DNA of 64,000 bases from Blastococcus sp. KM273128 (GCF_021698975.1 NZ_SSXA01000013.1:1-64000); one strand, 5' to 3'. Numbered from the stretch's first letter, positions 1 to 8,680 are shown. The notes: generated by a model from the letters alone, not told the origin. A program made the numbers and translations.

Positions 1-1
1 T

Positions 2-1522
2 GCGCTGCTGCTGATCGGCGCGGCGATCGCGCTGGTCTGGGCGAACTCGCCGTGGTCGGAGAGCTACGAGGCGCTGCGCGACACGAGGGTGGGCCCGGCG
101 TCGCTGCACCTCGACCTCTCCCTCGGCACGTGGGCCGCCGACGGGCTGCTCGCGATCTTCTTCTTCGTCGCCGGCCTGGAGCTCAAGCGGGAGTTCGTCG
201 CGGGCGACCTCCGCGAGCCCCGCCGCGCGGCGCTGCCGATCGCCGCCGCCGTCGGCGGCATGGTGGTCCCGGCGCTGTTCTTCGTGGTGTTCAACCTCAA
301 CGCGCGCGAGGGGGCGCTGCAGGGGTGGGCGATCCCCTCGGCGACCGACATCGCTTTCGCGCTCGCGGTCCTCGCGGTCATCAGCACCCACCTGCCCAGC
401 GCGCTGCGCACCTTCCTGCTGACCCTCGCCGTCGTCGACGACCTGCTGGCCATCACGATCATCGCGATCTTCTACACCGCCTCGTTGGCGGTCACGCCGC
501 TGCTGCTCTCGCTGATCCCGCTGGCGCTCTTCGGCTTCCTCGTGCAGAAGCGGATCCGCTCCTGGTGGCTGCTGATCCCGCTGGCCGCCGTCACCTGGGT
601 GCTGGTCCACGAGTCGGGCGTGCACGCGACCGTCGCGGGCGTCCTGCTGGCCTTCACCGTCCCGGTCATCCGCAGCGACGCCGCCGGCGGGCCGGACGCC
701 GGGCCGGGCATGGCCGAGCACTTCGAGCACCGCATCCGGCCGCTGTCGGCGGGCGTCGCCGTCCCGGTCTTCGCCTTCTTCTCCGCCGGTGTCGCCATCG
801 GCGGGCTCTCCGGCCTGGGCGAGTCGCTCGGGGACAGCATCGCGGTCGGCATCATGGTCGGGCTCGTCGCCGGCAAGGCGATCGGCATCACCGGCGCCAC
901 CTGGCTGGTCGCCCGCTTCACCCGGGCGCAGCTGGACGAGAACCTCGGCTGGCCGGACGTGGTCGGGCTGGCCCTGCTCGGCGGCATGGGCTTCACCGTC
1001 TCGCTGCTCATCACCGAGCTCGCCTACGGCGCGGAGAGCGAGAGCTACGACCACGCCAAGGTCGGCATCCTGTTCGGCACCCTGCTGGCGGCCCTGTCCG
1101 CCGCGGTGATCCTCCGGCTGCGCAACCGCCGCTACCGGGCGATGTACCTGCAGGAGATCAGCGACGTCGACGAGGACGGCATCCCCGACGCCTGGGACCC
1201 CGTCGACGACCGGCTCGAGCAGGGCGCCGGCCGGGTCACCGCGCCGCCGCCGGGCCCCGGCGCCTCCGCCGCCACGGACGAGCTCGGGGAGGAAGCCGCC
1301 CGCCCGGGCTACGAGACGGTCGACGACGAGGCCGAGCACGAGCCGGACTGGGAGGGCGCGCCCCCGCCCGGGCGCACGGCCGTGGACGCCGCCGAGGACC
1401 TCGGGGAGCACGACGGCCCGCGGCCGGGGTACGAGACCGTCGACGACCGCGCCGAGCACGACCCCGACTGGACCGGCGCCCGGCCGCCGGGCCGGACGCT
1501 GGGACCCGGCGACCGCAGCTGA
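2..1522 (+). CDS. nhaA: Na+/H+ antiporter NhaA, 5'-truncated by the window edge
   Basis: Inner-membrane antiporter that exports Na+ in exchange for protons, for pH and salt homeostasis. The reading frame is open to the left edge, so the N-terminus lies outside the window; 506 residues are visible. The NhaA signatures are present: ATDIAFAL and the VVDD aspartate pair that binds Na+/H+ in the E. coli enzyme, followed by hydrophobic helices up to about codon 350. The C-terminus is unusual. After the last helix comes an aspartate-rich [13 protein letters not shown] segment (1162-1200), which resembles calcium-binding repeats, then a long acidic proline-rich tail containing two copies of a GYETVDD...PPGRT unit. 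Ordinary NhaA proteins end soon after the last helix, so this tail is an added cytoplasmic extension of unknown role. Family assignment is firm; tail function is not. Confidence 0.93.
   Translation, partial: ALLLIGAAIALVWANSPWSESYEALRDTRVGPASLHLDLSLGTWAADGLLAIFFFVAGLELKREFVAGDLREPRRAALPIAAAVGGMVVPALFFVVFNLNAREGALQGWAIPSATDIAFALAVLAVISTHLPSALRTFLLTLAVVDDLLAITIIAIFYTASLAVTPLLLSLIPLALFGFLVQKRIRSWWLLIPLAAVTWVLVHESGVHATVAGVLLAFTVPVIRSDAAGGPDAGPGMAEHFEHRIRPLSAGVAVPVFAFFSAGVAIGGLSGLGESLGDSIAVGIMVGLVAGKAIGITGATWLVARFTRAQLDENLGWPDVVGLALLGGMGFTVSLLITELAYGAESESYDHAKVGILFGTLLAALSAAVILRLRNRRYRAMYLQEISDVDEDGIPDAWDPVDDRLEQGAGRVTAPPPGPGASAATDELGEEAARPGYETVDDEAEHEPDWEGAPPPGRTAVDAAEDLGEHDGPRPGYETVDDRAEHDPDWTGARPPGRTLGPGDRS
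1283..1498 (+). repeat. Duplicated acidic tail unit in NhaA
   Basis: Two in-frame copies of about 32 codons (about 1283-1378 and 1400-1498) encode nearly the same acidic peptide with the core GYETVDD, then AEH-PDW and PPGRT. They are separated by seven codons. This is an intragenic duplication in the antiporter tail. Confidence 0.8.
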
Positions 1523-1896
1523 GCCGACGGCCCGGGGGTGGACACGCCGGGAGCCGGGTGGCCACCAGGGCGTTCGCCCACAGCGGACGGAATTCGTTGG
1601 CGCTCCCGTGCGTGCGGCCGTACCGTCGTGGCACACGAGAAGGGAGGTGGTCCGTAACTTTGCTGAGCTACAGGACTCGTGAGGTGGCTGTCCGCTAGCC
1701 GCCGTCCAGATGGGCCGCCCGTTCGGACGACGTTCCGAACGACGGCATGATCGCCCGTCCGTCGCACGGCGGCGAGCGAGAACCGGACAGTCACCCGACC
1801 CCCGGGCCGCCGACATTTGTCCAGTCGGCCCGCGTGCAGCTCCCCAGCGGAGCGCCGCGGAGCAGCCCGGGGGTTGTCCGTTCCCAGGAGGCGCGC
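1523..1896. other. 374-nt intergenic stretch
   Basis: There is no convincing gene between nhaA and the next start. It holds a purine-rich ribosome-binding-like run AAGGGAGGTGG at 1640-1650 followed by only an 11- or 12-codon open frame, and a strong 20-bp inverted repeat at 1721-1740. It may be a long 5' UTR or promoter region for the gene starting at 1897. Confidence 0.5.
1721..1740. promoter_or_regulatory. 20-bp inverted repeat, candidate operator
   Basis: GTTCGGACGACGTTCCGAAC has perfect 7-bp arms (GTTCGGA / TCCGAAC) around a 6-bp centre. It lies about 160 nt before the start at 1897. It does not match the actinobacterial LexA box well. The binding protein is unknown, and it could also form a small RNA hairpin. 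Confidence 0.4.
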
Positions 1897-2631
1897 GTGC
1901 AGCTCGGCGGTCTACCCGTCGAGACCGACGTCTCCGCCGGCGCCTGGATCGCCGAGGCCGTCGCACGCGCCCGCTGGGGCACCGTCGCCGCGCTGGTGCC
2001 GCCGCTCTTCCCGGCCTACGCCCGCGTGCTGCACCCCGCCTACCGGTACGAGGGCGACGACGACGTGGAGGTGCCCTGGGCCGCGGTCGCGGCGCTCAAC
2101 GGCACGGTGGCCCACCCGCTGGCGCAGTGGCCCGCGGTGACCGGCGGCTGGGAGTACCTGGCCGAGGACAGCCAGCCGCCGGACTGGGACGGCCCTCCGG
2201 CGGAGGGGCACCTGCCCACCACCGCCGCCGCGCGCATGGCGGCCGTGCTGGCCCGCCACACGGGCACCCCCGGCGACTGCCTGCTGGGCCGGTGGGCCGG
2301 CCACGGGGCCGACGCGGCCGCGCTGCGCGGGGTGCCCACCCTGCCGCTGCCCCGCGGGCGGGACGTCGTGCTGGTGCGGGGAGCCGTCACCGACGCGGTG
2401 CGCAACCTGGCGCCCGAGCCGTCCGAGCAGAGCGCCACCCTGTGGTGGCCCGCCGACCGCTCCTGGGTCGTGGCCACCGACATCGACCTGATGAGCACCT
2501 ACGTCGGGGGCAGCGCCGCCTGCATCGGCGAGCTGCTGGCCACTCCGGGGCTGGAGGTCTGCCCGAGCGCGGCCGACGACCGGGTCGGGCACGCCGACGA
2601 CCCGGTCAACGCCGTGCCCGCGCGCGGCTGA
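1897..2631 (+). CDS. Conserved actinobacterial protein of unknown function
   Basis: A 244-residue, mostly soluble protein with no signal peptide or membrane helix that I can see. I chose the GTG at 1897 because AGGAG sits six bases upstream; an in-frame ATG at 1747 would add a low-complexity, unlikely N-terminus. The central part is tryptophan- and proline-rich. The most conserved-looking segment is the C-terminal ATLWWPADRSWVVATDIDL followed by MSTYVGGS, a pattern I associate with uncharacterised actinobacterial proteins. No catalytic motif is recognised, so no function is proposed. It is transcribed alone, converging on the minus-strand operon that ends at 2635 with a 3-nt gap. Confidence 0.75.
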   Translation: MQLGGLPVETDVSAGAWIAEAVARARWGTVAALVPPLFPAYARVLHPAYRYEGDDDVEVPWAAVAALNGTVAHPLAQWPAVTGGWEYLAEDSQPPDWDGPPAEGHLPTTAAARMAAVLARHTGTPGDCLLGRWAGHGADAAALRGVPTLPLPRGRDVVLVRGAVTDAVRNLAPEPSEQSATLWWPADRSWVVATDIDLMSTYVGGSAACIGELLATPGLEVCPSAADDRVGHADDPVNAVPARG

Positions 2632-2634
2632 GCG

Positions 2635-4338
2635 CTAGAGCAGGGCGAGCTCCCCGGCGAGGTCGTCCAGGCCCAGCGAGCCCTGCGACAGCGCGGCCAT
2701 GTGCCACGCCTTGAGGTCGAATCCGGCGCCCCGGGCCCGCTGGGCGGCGGCCCGCCCGTCCCGCCAGGCCCGCTCGCCGAGCTTGTAGCTGATCGCCTGC
2801 CCCGGCAGCCCGAGGTAGCGCACCAGCTCGCTGTCGAGGAAGGCGACGTCGGCACCGGAGTGCTCGCCCAGGAAGATCCGCGCCAGCTCGGGCGTCCACG
2901 GCCGGCCGCGGTGCTCGGCCAGCGCGCCCTCGGCGTCGTCGGGCACGGGGAGCCCCAGGTGCATGCCGATGTCGATGACCACGCGCACCGAGCGCAGCTG
3001 CTGGGCGTCCAGGAAACCGAGCCGCTCCCCCGGGTCGGCGAAGTAGCCGAGCTCGTCCATCAGCCGCTCGGCGTACAGCGCCCAGCCCTCCACGTTCGCC
3101 CCCACCGAGCCCAGCGACGTCTGGTAGGTCGACAGCTGACGGGACACGTGCACCCACTGGGCGAGCTGCAGGTGGTGGCCCGGGACGCCCTCGTGGTACC
3201 AGATCGAGACCAGGTCCCACAGCGGGAAGCGGGTGCGCCCGAGGGTGGGCAGCCAGGTGCGGCCCGGCCGGGAGAAGTCGTGCGCCGGGCGGGTGTAGTA
3301 GGGCGCGGCCGCGCTGCCGGGCGGGGCGATCATCGCCTCGACCCGCTTCACCGGCTCCGCGAGGTCGAAGTGCGTGCCGTCCAGCGCCGCGATCGCCTCG
3401 TCCATCATCTGCTGCAGCCGGTCGCGGATCGCCTCCGCGCCCTCGACCGCGGGCCCTTCGAGGGAGAGCCGGCGCATCGCCTCCAGCGGCGTCGCACCCG
3501 GGTGCACCCTCTCGGCCTCGGCGCGCTGCTCGGCCAGGATGCGCCGGTGCTCGGCCCAGCCCCAGGCGTAGGCCTCCTCGAGCCCCCGTCCCGCGCCGAG
3601 GTCGGAGCCCGTCCAGCGGCGGGCCGCGACGGCGTAGCGGTCGCGGCCGACGGCGTCCGGCGTGCCCTCGGTGCGCGGGGCGTACTCGTCCCGCAGGAAG
3701 CCGCGCACCTCGACGACCGCCTCGTCGGCGGCCCGGGCGGCCGCGGCGAGCTCGCCGCGCAGCGCCTCGGGGCCGGTGGCGACGAACGAGGCGAAGAACG
3801 GCCCGGCGGCCCACTCGTCGAGCTGGGCGAGGACGGTGCGCACCTGCCGCGGCGCCACGAGCAGGCCGCGGCGCGCCCCCTCGGCGAGCGTCTCCCGGTA
3901 GCCGCGGTAGGCCTCGGGCACGCGGGCGAGCCGGCGGGCGATGACCGACCAGTCATCCTCCGTCGCCGCCGGCATGAGCATGAAGACCTGGCGGACGGCG
4001 TGCAGCGGGCTGAACAGGTTGTTGAGGGACCGGAAGCCCTCACCCGCCTCGTGCACGGCCAGCTCCGCGCCCAGCCGCTCGCGCAGCAGGCGGGCGCAGC
4101 GGCGCTCGACCGGGTCGGCGTCGAGCGCGGGGTCGGCCGCCTGCACCCGGTCCAGCTCGGCCAGGGTGGCGCGGGCCAGCGCGGCCTCGGCCTCGAGCCC
4201 GGCCGGGCTCGCGTCGGGCAGCCGGTCGTCACCCGGCCGGACCCCGAGGGAGGTCGCGACGATCGGGTCGAGGTCGCAGACCGCGTCGACGTAGCGGTCG
4301 GCGACCTGACGGGGAGTGGCGGGCGACGGCGCCGTCAC
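2635..4338 (-). CDS. DUF885 family zinc-peptidase-like protein
   Basis: A 567-residue soluble protein of the DUF885 family. The characteristic HEGVPGHH motif is intact (His382, Glu383, His388, His389); it has the HExxH logic of gluzincin-type metallopeptidases, so a peptidase role is likely, but the substrate is unknown. The GTG at 4338 is chosen because its GTGA overlaps the TGA of the upstream nitrobindin-like gene, giving translational coupling, and because the protein then begins at a normal family N-terminus. The open frame continues further upstream but only as a shadow of that gene. It is the last gene of a three-gene coupled operon. Confidence 0.85.
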   Translation of the reverse strand: MTAPSPATPRQVADRYVDAVCDLDPIVATSLGVRPGDDRLPDASPAGLEAEAALARATLAELDRVQAADPALDADPVERRCARLLRERLGAELAVHEAGEGFRSLNNLFSPLHAVRQVFMLMPAATEDDWSVIARRLARVPEAYRGYRETLAEGARRGLLVAPRQVRTVLAQLDEWAAGPFFASFVATGPEALRGELAAAARAADEAVVEVRGFLRDEYAPRTEGTPDAVGRDRYAVAARRWTGSDLGAGRGLEEAYAWGWAEHRRILAEQRAEAERVHPGATPLEAMRRLSLEGPAVEGAEAIRDRLQQMMDEAIAALDGTHFDLAEPVKRVEAMIAPPGSAAAPYYTRPAHDFSRPGRTWLPTLGRTRFPLWDLVSIWYHEGVPGHHLQLAQWVHVSRQLSTYQTSLGSVGANVEGWALYAERLMDELGYFADPGERLGFLDAQQLRSVRVVIDIGMHLGLPVPDDAEGALAEHRGRPWTPELARIFLGEHSGADVAFLDSELVRYLGLPGQAISYKLGERAWRDGRAAAQRARGAGFDLKAWHMAALSQGSLGLDDLAGELALL

Positions 4339-4868
4339 CGCAGGCGCTCCAGCCGCGCCGACATCACCGGGCGCGCCGGCTGCTCCCCCACCGCGCGGTC
4401 GACCGCGTACATCAGCGCGCCCTCGACGATGCCGTAGAGCCGCACCGAGCGGGTGACGTCGGGAGCGTCCGGCGTGCGGGCGACCACGTCGCTGGTGAGC
4501 TCCCAGCTGGTCGTGGTGCGCGCGGCGCCGACGTAGATCTCCACGAGCCCGTCCGGGCTGGCGACGAGCAGCTCGACGTCGTCCTCGCCACGCGGCCGCC
4601 AGAAGCCGGACTCCCGGACGTCGGGACCCACGATCTTCCCGTCGTCGGTGAGCCGCCACGTGCGCGACTCGTAGGCCAGGAACCCGCGGCCGTCGTGGGC
4701 GAAGCGGATCCACTGGCCGAACCGGTGGTCGCCGCCGGTGCCGGCCGCCTGCCCCTCGCCGTGCCACTCCCCCAGCAGGGGCAGCACGGAGAGGAGCTCC
4801 GGCGACACCTCCGGGCCGCTGCGGACGTCGGCGGTGTCGGGCACCGGCAGCTCGGTGGGCCCGCTCAC
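4335..4868 (-). CDS. Nitrobindin-like (FABP-like beta-barrel) protein
   Basis: A 177-residue protein of the nitrobindin / UPF0678 type, a lipocalin-like beta-barrel that in characterised members binds ferric heme and reacts with NO and peroxynitrite. The pattern is typical: a PLLGEWHGEGQ N-terminal strand, a GQWIRFAHDGRGFLAYESRTW core and a GFWRP segment. The GTG at 4868 overlaps the TGA of the upstream small membrane gene, and its own stop overlaps the start of the DUF885 gene, so all three genes are translationally coupled. Heme binding is inferred from the family, not from a residue I can verify here. Confidence 0.85.
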   Translation of the reverse strand: MSGPTELPVPDTADVRSGPEVSPELLSVLPLLGEWHGEGQAAGTGGDHRFGQWIRFAHDGRGFLAYESRTWRLTDDGKIVGPDVRESGFWRPRGEDDVELLVASPDGLVEIYVGAARTTTSWELTSDVVARTPDAPDVTRSVRLYGIVEGALMYAVDRAVGEQPARPVMSARLERLR

Positions 4869-4969
4869 CGCCGGCCCGCCTTCGGGCCGCGGGAGAGCCG
4901 GACGGCGCCGTAGCCCAGCGCCACGGCGCACGACGCCGTCAGGGTGACCAGGAGCCAGGCAGAGACCAT
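4865..4969 (-). CDS. Tiny single-span membrane protein, first gene of the nitrobindin operon
   Basis: A 34-residue ORF beginning MVSAWLLVTLTASCAVALGY, one hydrophobic helix followed by a short basic tail (RLSRGPKAGRR). Two things support it as real. Its TGA overlaps the GTG of the nitrobindin gene by the same GTGA arrangement seen at the next junction. And a TACGGT hexamer ends six bases before its ATG, the spacing expected of a leaderless actinobacterial promoter. It would therefore be the first product of the operon. The function is unknown; a membrane anchor or regulatory peptide is possible. Confidence 0.55.
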   Translation of the reverse strand: MVSAWLLVTLTASCAVALGYGAVRLSRGPKAGRR

Positions 4970-4975
4970 GCGACC

Positions 4976-4981
4976 ACCGTA
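4976..4981 (-). promoter_or_regulatory. -10 element TACGGT of a likely leaderless transcript
   Basis: Read on the minus strand, TACGGT (TANNNT class) is followed by a 6-nt spacer and then ATG at 4969. This places the transcription start at or next to the A of the ATG. No clear -35 is visible. Confidence 0.45.
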
Positions 4982-4992
4982 GTGACGGCGCC

Positions 4993-5115
4993 ATGGCCCG
5001 GCCTCACGGCTCGATCAGCTCCGAGCTGTTCGGCCACCTCGTGGGGGTGGTGCTGGACACCGACCGGTGGTTCGACCGCGCCATGGCAGAGCTCGCCGCC
5101 GGCCTCGGTCTCTGA
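4993..5115 (+). CDS. Small hypothetical ORF (40 aa)
   Basis: The frame ATG 4993 to TGA 5115 encodes MARPHGSISSELFGHLVGVV followed by an acidic-to-hydrophobic helix ending in LAAGLGL. Composition is amphipathic. There is no convincing ribosome-binding site, and it starts 23 nt from the divergent leaderless gene. A hairpin (5125-5140) follows ten bases after the stop, which is mild support. I do not recognise it. Confidence 0.28.
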   Translation: MARPHGSISSELFGHLVGVVLDTDRWFDRAMAELAAGLGL

Positions 5116-5124
5116 CGGGCGCAA

Positions 5125-5140
5125 CCCCCGGATTCGGGGG
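5125..5140. terminator. Short GC hairpin
   Basis: CCCCCG-GATT-CGGGGG forms a 6-bp stem with a 4-nt loop just after the small ORF and before the beta-helix gene. It is weak as a terminator and could be a 5' UTR structure. Confidence 0.35.
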
Positions 5141-5249
5141 ATTCCGTTCCACCCGCAGCCCTGGGCAGGCTCCCCTCCTCAGGGGCGACGCGGCGGCGGA
5201 CACCGACGTCCGCCAACCGGGGGCCGGCGCCCGCATCCGGGGAGCACCC

Positions 5250-6341
5250 ATGCACCTGCGCAGAGCACGTCTCCTGGCGGCGGCGTCCGCCACCACCCTC
5301 GCCACCCTCGCGGTGGCCGGCCCGGCCGCCGCGGACGACCGCGGCAAGCCGGACCCGCACCACGGCTTCAGCATCCAGGCCGCGGTGGACGCCGCGAAGC
5401 CGGGCGACACGATCCGCATCCCACCCGGCACCTACCACGAGTCGGTGACCATCACGAAGGACGGCATCCGGCTGCTCGCCGACCGCGTGGTCATCGCGCC
5501 CGCCGGCGCGGATCCGACCGCGTGCGACACCTTCGACGACCCCGAGTCCGACCGCGTGTCCGGCATCTGCATCCTCGGCGAGGTCGACCCCGAGACGTTC
5601 GCGCCGATCGACCCGGTCACCGGCGTCACCGTCCGGGGCGTCACCGTGACCGGGGCCTCCGGCGACGGGCTGGTCTCCCTCGGCACCGAGCACCTGCGGG
5701 TCGCCGACAGCAGGTTCACCGACAACGACGGGTACGGCGCCGCCGCCTTCGTCACCCGGGGCGTCGCCTTCCACGGCAACAAGGCCACCGGGAACGGCGA
5801 GGCCGGCTTCTACATCGGCGACAGCGAGAAGGCCCACGCCAACGTCAGGGGCAACCACTCGGCGGACAACATGATGGGCTTCTTCTTCCGCAACGCCAGC
5901 GTCGGTGAGGCCCGCGGAAACGTCGCCGACGGCAACTGCCTGGGCATGCTGCTGCTCGCCGGGGCGCCTGGGCCGGTCACGGACTGGAAGCTCCGGGACA
6001 ACAAGGTCACCGGCAACAACAAGGTCTGTGCCGACGACCTGCCGATCAGCGGCGCAGGCATCGTCCTGCTCGGCGCGCAGGAGTTCCACGTGCGCGGCAA
6101 CGCCGTGCTCGACAACAACTCGGAGGCCGTGAGCGTCGTCGAAGGCGGGATCGTCGTGCAGTCGAGCTTCCCGGCGCCGCCCGAGGAGCCGCAGGTGCCC
6201 GTCTTCGAGCCCAGCGGTGAGGTCGAGCGGAACAAGGCCAAGGGCAACCAGCCGGCCGACCTCGTCTGGGACGGGACCGGGGACGTCGACTTCGACCGCA
6301 ACCAGTGCCTGGCCTCCCTCCCGGAGGGGCTCTGCGGCTGA
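5250..6341 (+). CDS. Secreted right-handed parallel beta-helix repeat protein
   Basis: A 363-residue exported protein. The first 28 residues form a Sec signal peptide (basic start MHLRRAR, alanine-rich core, cleavage near AAA-DD). The body begins with the AVDAAKPGDTIRIPPGTYHE segment typical of pectate-lyase-like / NosD-type beta-helix proteins. It continues with rungs rich in G-V-x-V and N-x-A or N-x-x-x-G turns (for example NDGYGAAAF, GNGEAGFYIG, DNKVTGNN). No catalytic set for a specific polysaccharide lyase is evident, so substrate is open. I chose ATG 5250 over the earlier open frame because it gives a complete signal peptide. It stands alone between hairpins. Role: extracellular, possibly carbohydrate binding or processing (inference). 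Confidence 0.82.
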   Translation: MHLRRARLLAAASATTLATLAVAGPAAADDRGKPDPHHGFSIQAAVDAAKPGDTIRIPPGTYHESVTITKDGIRLLADRVVIAPAGADPTACDTFDDPESDRVSGICILGEVDPETFAPIDPVTGVTVRGVTVTGASGDGLVSLGTEHLRVADSRFTDNDGYGAAAFVTRGVAFHGNKATGNGEAGFYIGDSEKAHANVRGNHSADNMMGFFFRNASVGEARGNVADGNCLGMLLLAGAPGPVTDWKLRDNKVTGNNKVCADDLPISGAGIVLLGAQEFHVRGNAVLDNNSEAVSVVEGGIVVQSSFPAPPEEPQVPVFEPSGEVERNKAKGNQPADLVWDGTGDVDFDRNQCLASLPEGLCG

Positions 6342-6514
6342 GCCGACCGCACCACCCGCGGCGCCCGTCCCGGCCCTCCCGCCGGGGCGGGCGCTCCGCT
6401 GCGCGCCCGGGTGAGGCGGACCCGACAGGCCGGGTCGCTGGTGCCGGCGGGGGTCGTACGGCAGGCTGGACGCACCCCGGACGGCGGGCAGGAGCGGGAG
6501 GAGCAGTCATCGAG

Positions 6515-8272
6515 ATGGCCGAGGCCGGCCCCGGCATCGCGCCGACCCCGGAGATCGAGGCGCTCCCGGGCACGCCGTCGTGGTACGCCGTGCTGCACGA
6601 GTCCACGTTCATGTTCGCCGCCGTCTGCGACCTCGACGGGACGCTGCTGACCGCCAACCGGCTGGCCGTGGAGGGCCGCGGGTTCGACCGCCGGGAGCAG
6701 CTGGGCCGCCCCTTCTGGGAGGCCGGCTGGTGGGCCGGCGACCCGGACGTCGGCGCGACGGTGCACGGCTGGTGCCTGGAGGTCGCGGCCGGAGGGGCGC
6801 CGGTCCGCGCGGTGACCAGCTTCTTCCTCGCCGACGGGCGGCGACGCACCGCCGACCTGACGATGCAGCTCGTCCGCGACGGGGACCAGCAGCAGTTCCT
6901 GCTGGTGACCGGCATGGACATCACCGACCGGCTGCACGCCGAGCGGCTCACCGCGGAGGCCCGGGCCGCGGGCGCCGAGGCCACCACCCTGCGGCAGGTG
7001 GCCACCGCCCGCGCCCGCGACCTGGAGGTGCTGCGCGAGACCGAGGCCAAGCTGACCCGCGCCCTGGCCATCACCGAGCGCGTGCTGGCCAACGTCGCCG
7101 ACGGCATCTACGGCCTGGACGTCGGCGGCCGCGTCGAGTTCCTCAACCCCGCCGCCGCCCGGCTCACCGGGTACGCGCCGGACGAGCAGCTCGGCCGGGA
7201 CCAGCACGCGCTCATCCACGGACGTCGCCCGGACGGCTCGGCGTACCCCCGCGAGGAGTGCCCGGTCTGGCAGGCCCTGCAGACCGGCCGCACCGTCGTC
7301 GCCGAGCAGGAGACGTTCTGGCGCAAGGACGGCACCGCCATGCCGGTCGAGATGGTCGTCGTCCCCACGGTGGAGGACGGCGAGCTCACCGGCGTGGTCG
7401 TCTCCTTCCGCGACCTCACCGAGCGGCTGGCGGCCCGGCGGCAGGCCGCCGAGCTGGAGGCGCTGGCCGCCCGGGCCGCCGCGGACCGCGCGCTGTCGGA
7501 CCGGCTGCAGCAGTCGCTGCTCACCCCGCCACCGGAACCCGACCACCTGCAGATCGCCGTCCGCTACCGGCCCGCCGCGCACGAGGCGCAGGTCGGCGGC
7601 GACTGGTACGACGCCTTCCTCCAGCCGGACGGCGCCACCATGCTCGTGATCGGCGACGTCGTCGGCCACGACAGCAGCGCCGCCGCGGCGATGGGGCAGC
7701 TCCGCGGGCTGCTGCGGGCGCTCGCCTACGCCGAGGAGGACGGCCCGGCGGCGACCCTCACCCGCGTCGAGCACGCCGCCCGCGGGCTGGCGGTCTCCAC
7801 CCTGGCGACGGCGGTCCTCGCGCGCATCGAGCGGCACCCCGACGTGCCGGTGGCCGGGCGCCGGCTGCTGCGCTGGAGCAACGCCGGACACCTGCCGCCG
7901 GTGCTGCTGGCCCCGGACGGCTCGGTCACGATGCTCACCAGCACGCCGGAGCTCATGCTCGGCATCGACCCGGACGCCCCGCGCAGCGACCAGTCCGTCG
8001 ACCTGCCCGACGGGCACACCCTGCTGCTGGTCACCGACGGGCTGGTCGAGCGCCGCGACGCCGACCTCGACGAGGGCACCGAGCGGCTCCGCGAGGCCCT
8101 GCGCGACCTCGGCGGCACGCCGCTGGAGGAGCTGCTGGACACCGTGCTGACCCGGCTGGTGCCCGAGCCCGGCGCCGACGACGTCGCCATCGTGGCCGTG
8201 CGGACCTTCCCCGAGGACCGCCCCCGGCCCGCCGAGGCCGGCCCGAACCGCCTGCCGCCCGGCCTGGCCTGA
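6515..8272 (+). CDS. PAS-PAS-SpoIIE (PP2C-type) serine phosphatase
   Basis: A 585-residue soluble signalling protein. A PAS-like sensor occupies about residues 25-140, a helical linker about 141-185, and a second PAS domain about 190-305 (VLANVADGIYGLDVGGRVEF, then an FRDLTERLAARR exit helix). The C-terminal SpoIIE/RsbU phosphatase runs from about 350 to 565 with its metal-binding aspartates in place (GGDWYDAF, VIGDVVGHD, LVTDGLVER, DDVAIVAVR). Such proteins dephosphorylate anti-anti-sigma factors in partner-switching control of stress sigma factors. The ATG at 6515 follows a GGGAGGAG site by 11 nt. No anti-sigma partner is adjacent; the nearest RsbW-type ATPase in the window is at 33632. A bidirectional terminator follows. 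Confidence 0.9.
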   Translation: MAEAGPGIAPTPEIEALPGTPSWYAVLHESTFMFAAVCDLDGTLLTANRLAVEGRGFDRREQLGRPFWEAGWWAGDPDVGATVHGWCLEVAAGGAPVRAVTSFFLADGRRRTADLTMQLVRDGDQQQFLLVTGMDITDRLHAERLTAEARAAGAEATTLRQVATARARDLEVLRETEAKLTRALAITERVLANVADGIYGLDVGGRVEFLNPAAARLTGYAPDEQLGRDQHALIHGRRPDGSAYPREECPVWQALQTGRTVVAEQETFWRKDGTAMPVEMVVVPTVEDGELTGVVVSFRDLTERLAARRQAAELEALAARAAADRALSDRLQQSLLTPPPEPDHLQIAVRYRPAAHEAQVGGDWYDAFLQPDGATMLVIGDVVGHDSSAAAAMGQLRGLLRALAYAEEDGPAATLTRVEHAARGLAVSTLATAVLARIERHPDVPVAGRRLLRWSNAGHLPPVLLAPDGSVTMLTSTPELMLGIDPDAPRSDQSVDLPDGHTLLLVTDGLVERRDADLDEGTERLREALRDLGGTPLEELLDTVLTRLVPEPGADDVAIVAVRTFPEDRPRPAEAGPNRLPPGLA

Positions 8273-8275
8273 GAC

Positions 8276-8315
8276 GCCGACGGCCCGCCTCCCCGGGGGG
8301 AGACGGGCCGTCGGC
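8276..8315. terminator. Bidirectional hairpin terminator
   Basis: GCCGACGGCCCG and CGGGCCGTCGGC form a perfect 12-bp stem, and the loop can pair further internally. It lies between the converging phosphatase gene and the DUF1416 gene, so it can serve both strands. There is no U-tract, as is usual in these genomes. Confidence 0.75.
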
Positions 8316-8380
8316 GAAGAGCTCCCGGCCCCGTTCGGAGGCTCGCCGCGAGCTCGCGAGCGGTGAGGGGAACGGGGTCC

Positions 8381-8674
8381 TTACTCCACGACGACCGTGG
8401 TCTCGTTCAGCCCGACCTCGGCGTCGAGGGTGCGCTCACCCTTGCCGACCGCGGCGAGGGCGCGCAGCTTCCACGGCCCGGGCGCGGCGAAGAACCGGAA
8501 CTCGCCCTCGGGGCTGGTCACGACCTCGGCGGTGAACTCGTCGGTCGAGTCGAGCAGCCGCACGTAGGCCCCGGCCACCGGCGCCCCGTCGTGCCACACC
8601 GAGCCCTGGATGACCGTCTGGGTGCTCAGGTCGATGCCGTCGAGGACACCGCCCTGCTTCGGCGCTCCGCACAT
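8381..8674 (-). CDS. sseC2: DUF1416 (SseC-like) protein
   Basis: A 97-residue protein of the DUF1416 family, starting MCGAPKQGG and folding as a carboxypeptidase-regulatory / transthyretin-like beta sandwich (GSVWHDGAPVAGAYVRLLD, then GEFRFFAAPGPWKLRALA). It follows the sulfurtransferase by 6 nt, the same arrangement as M. tuberculosis sseC2-cysA2 (Rv0814c-Rv0815c). The family is tied by this conserved linkage to thiosulfate or sulfur handling, but its biochemical role is not established. The ATG start is clear. The symbol is given on synteny. Confidence 0.88.
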   Translation of the reverse strand: MCGAPKQGGVLDGIDLSTQTVIQGSVWHDGAPVAGAYVRLLDSTDEFTAEVVTSPEGEFRFFAAPGPWKLRALAAVGKGERTLDAEVGLNETTVVVE

Positions 8675-8680
8675 GTCAGC

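Noticed and set aside
1640-1698. Mini-ORF or riboswitch after a strong purine-rich run
   Set aside because: Only 11 or 12 codons follow AAGGGAGGTGG, no leader-peptide signature is present, and I could not match a known riboswitch core.
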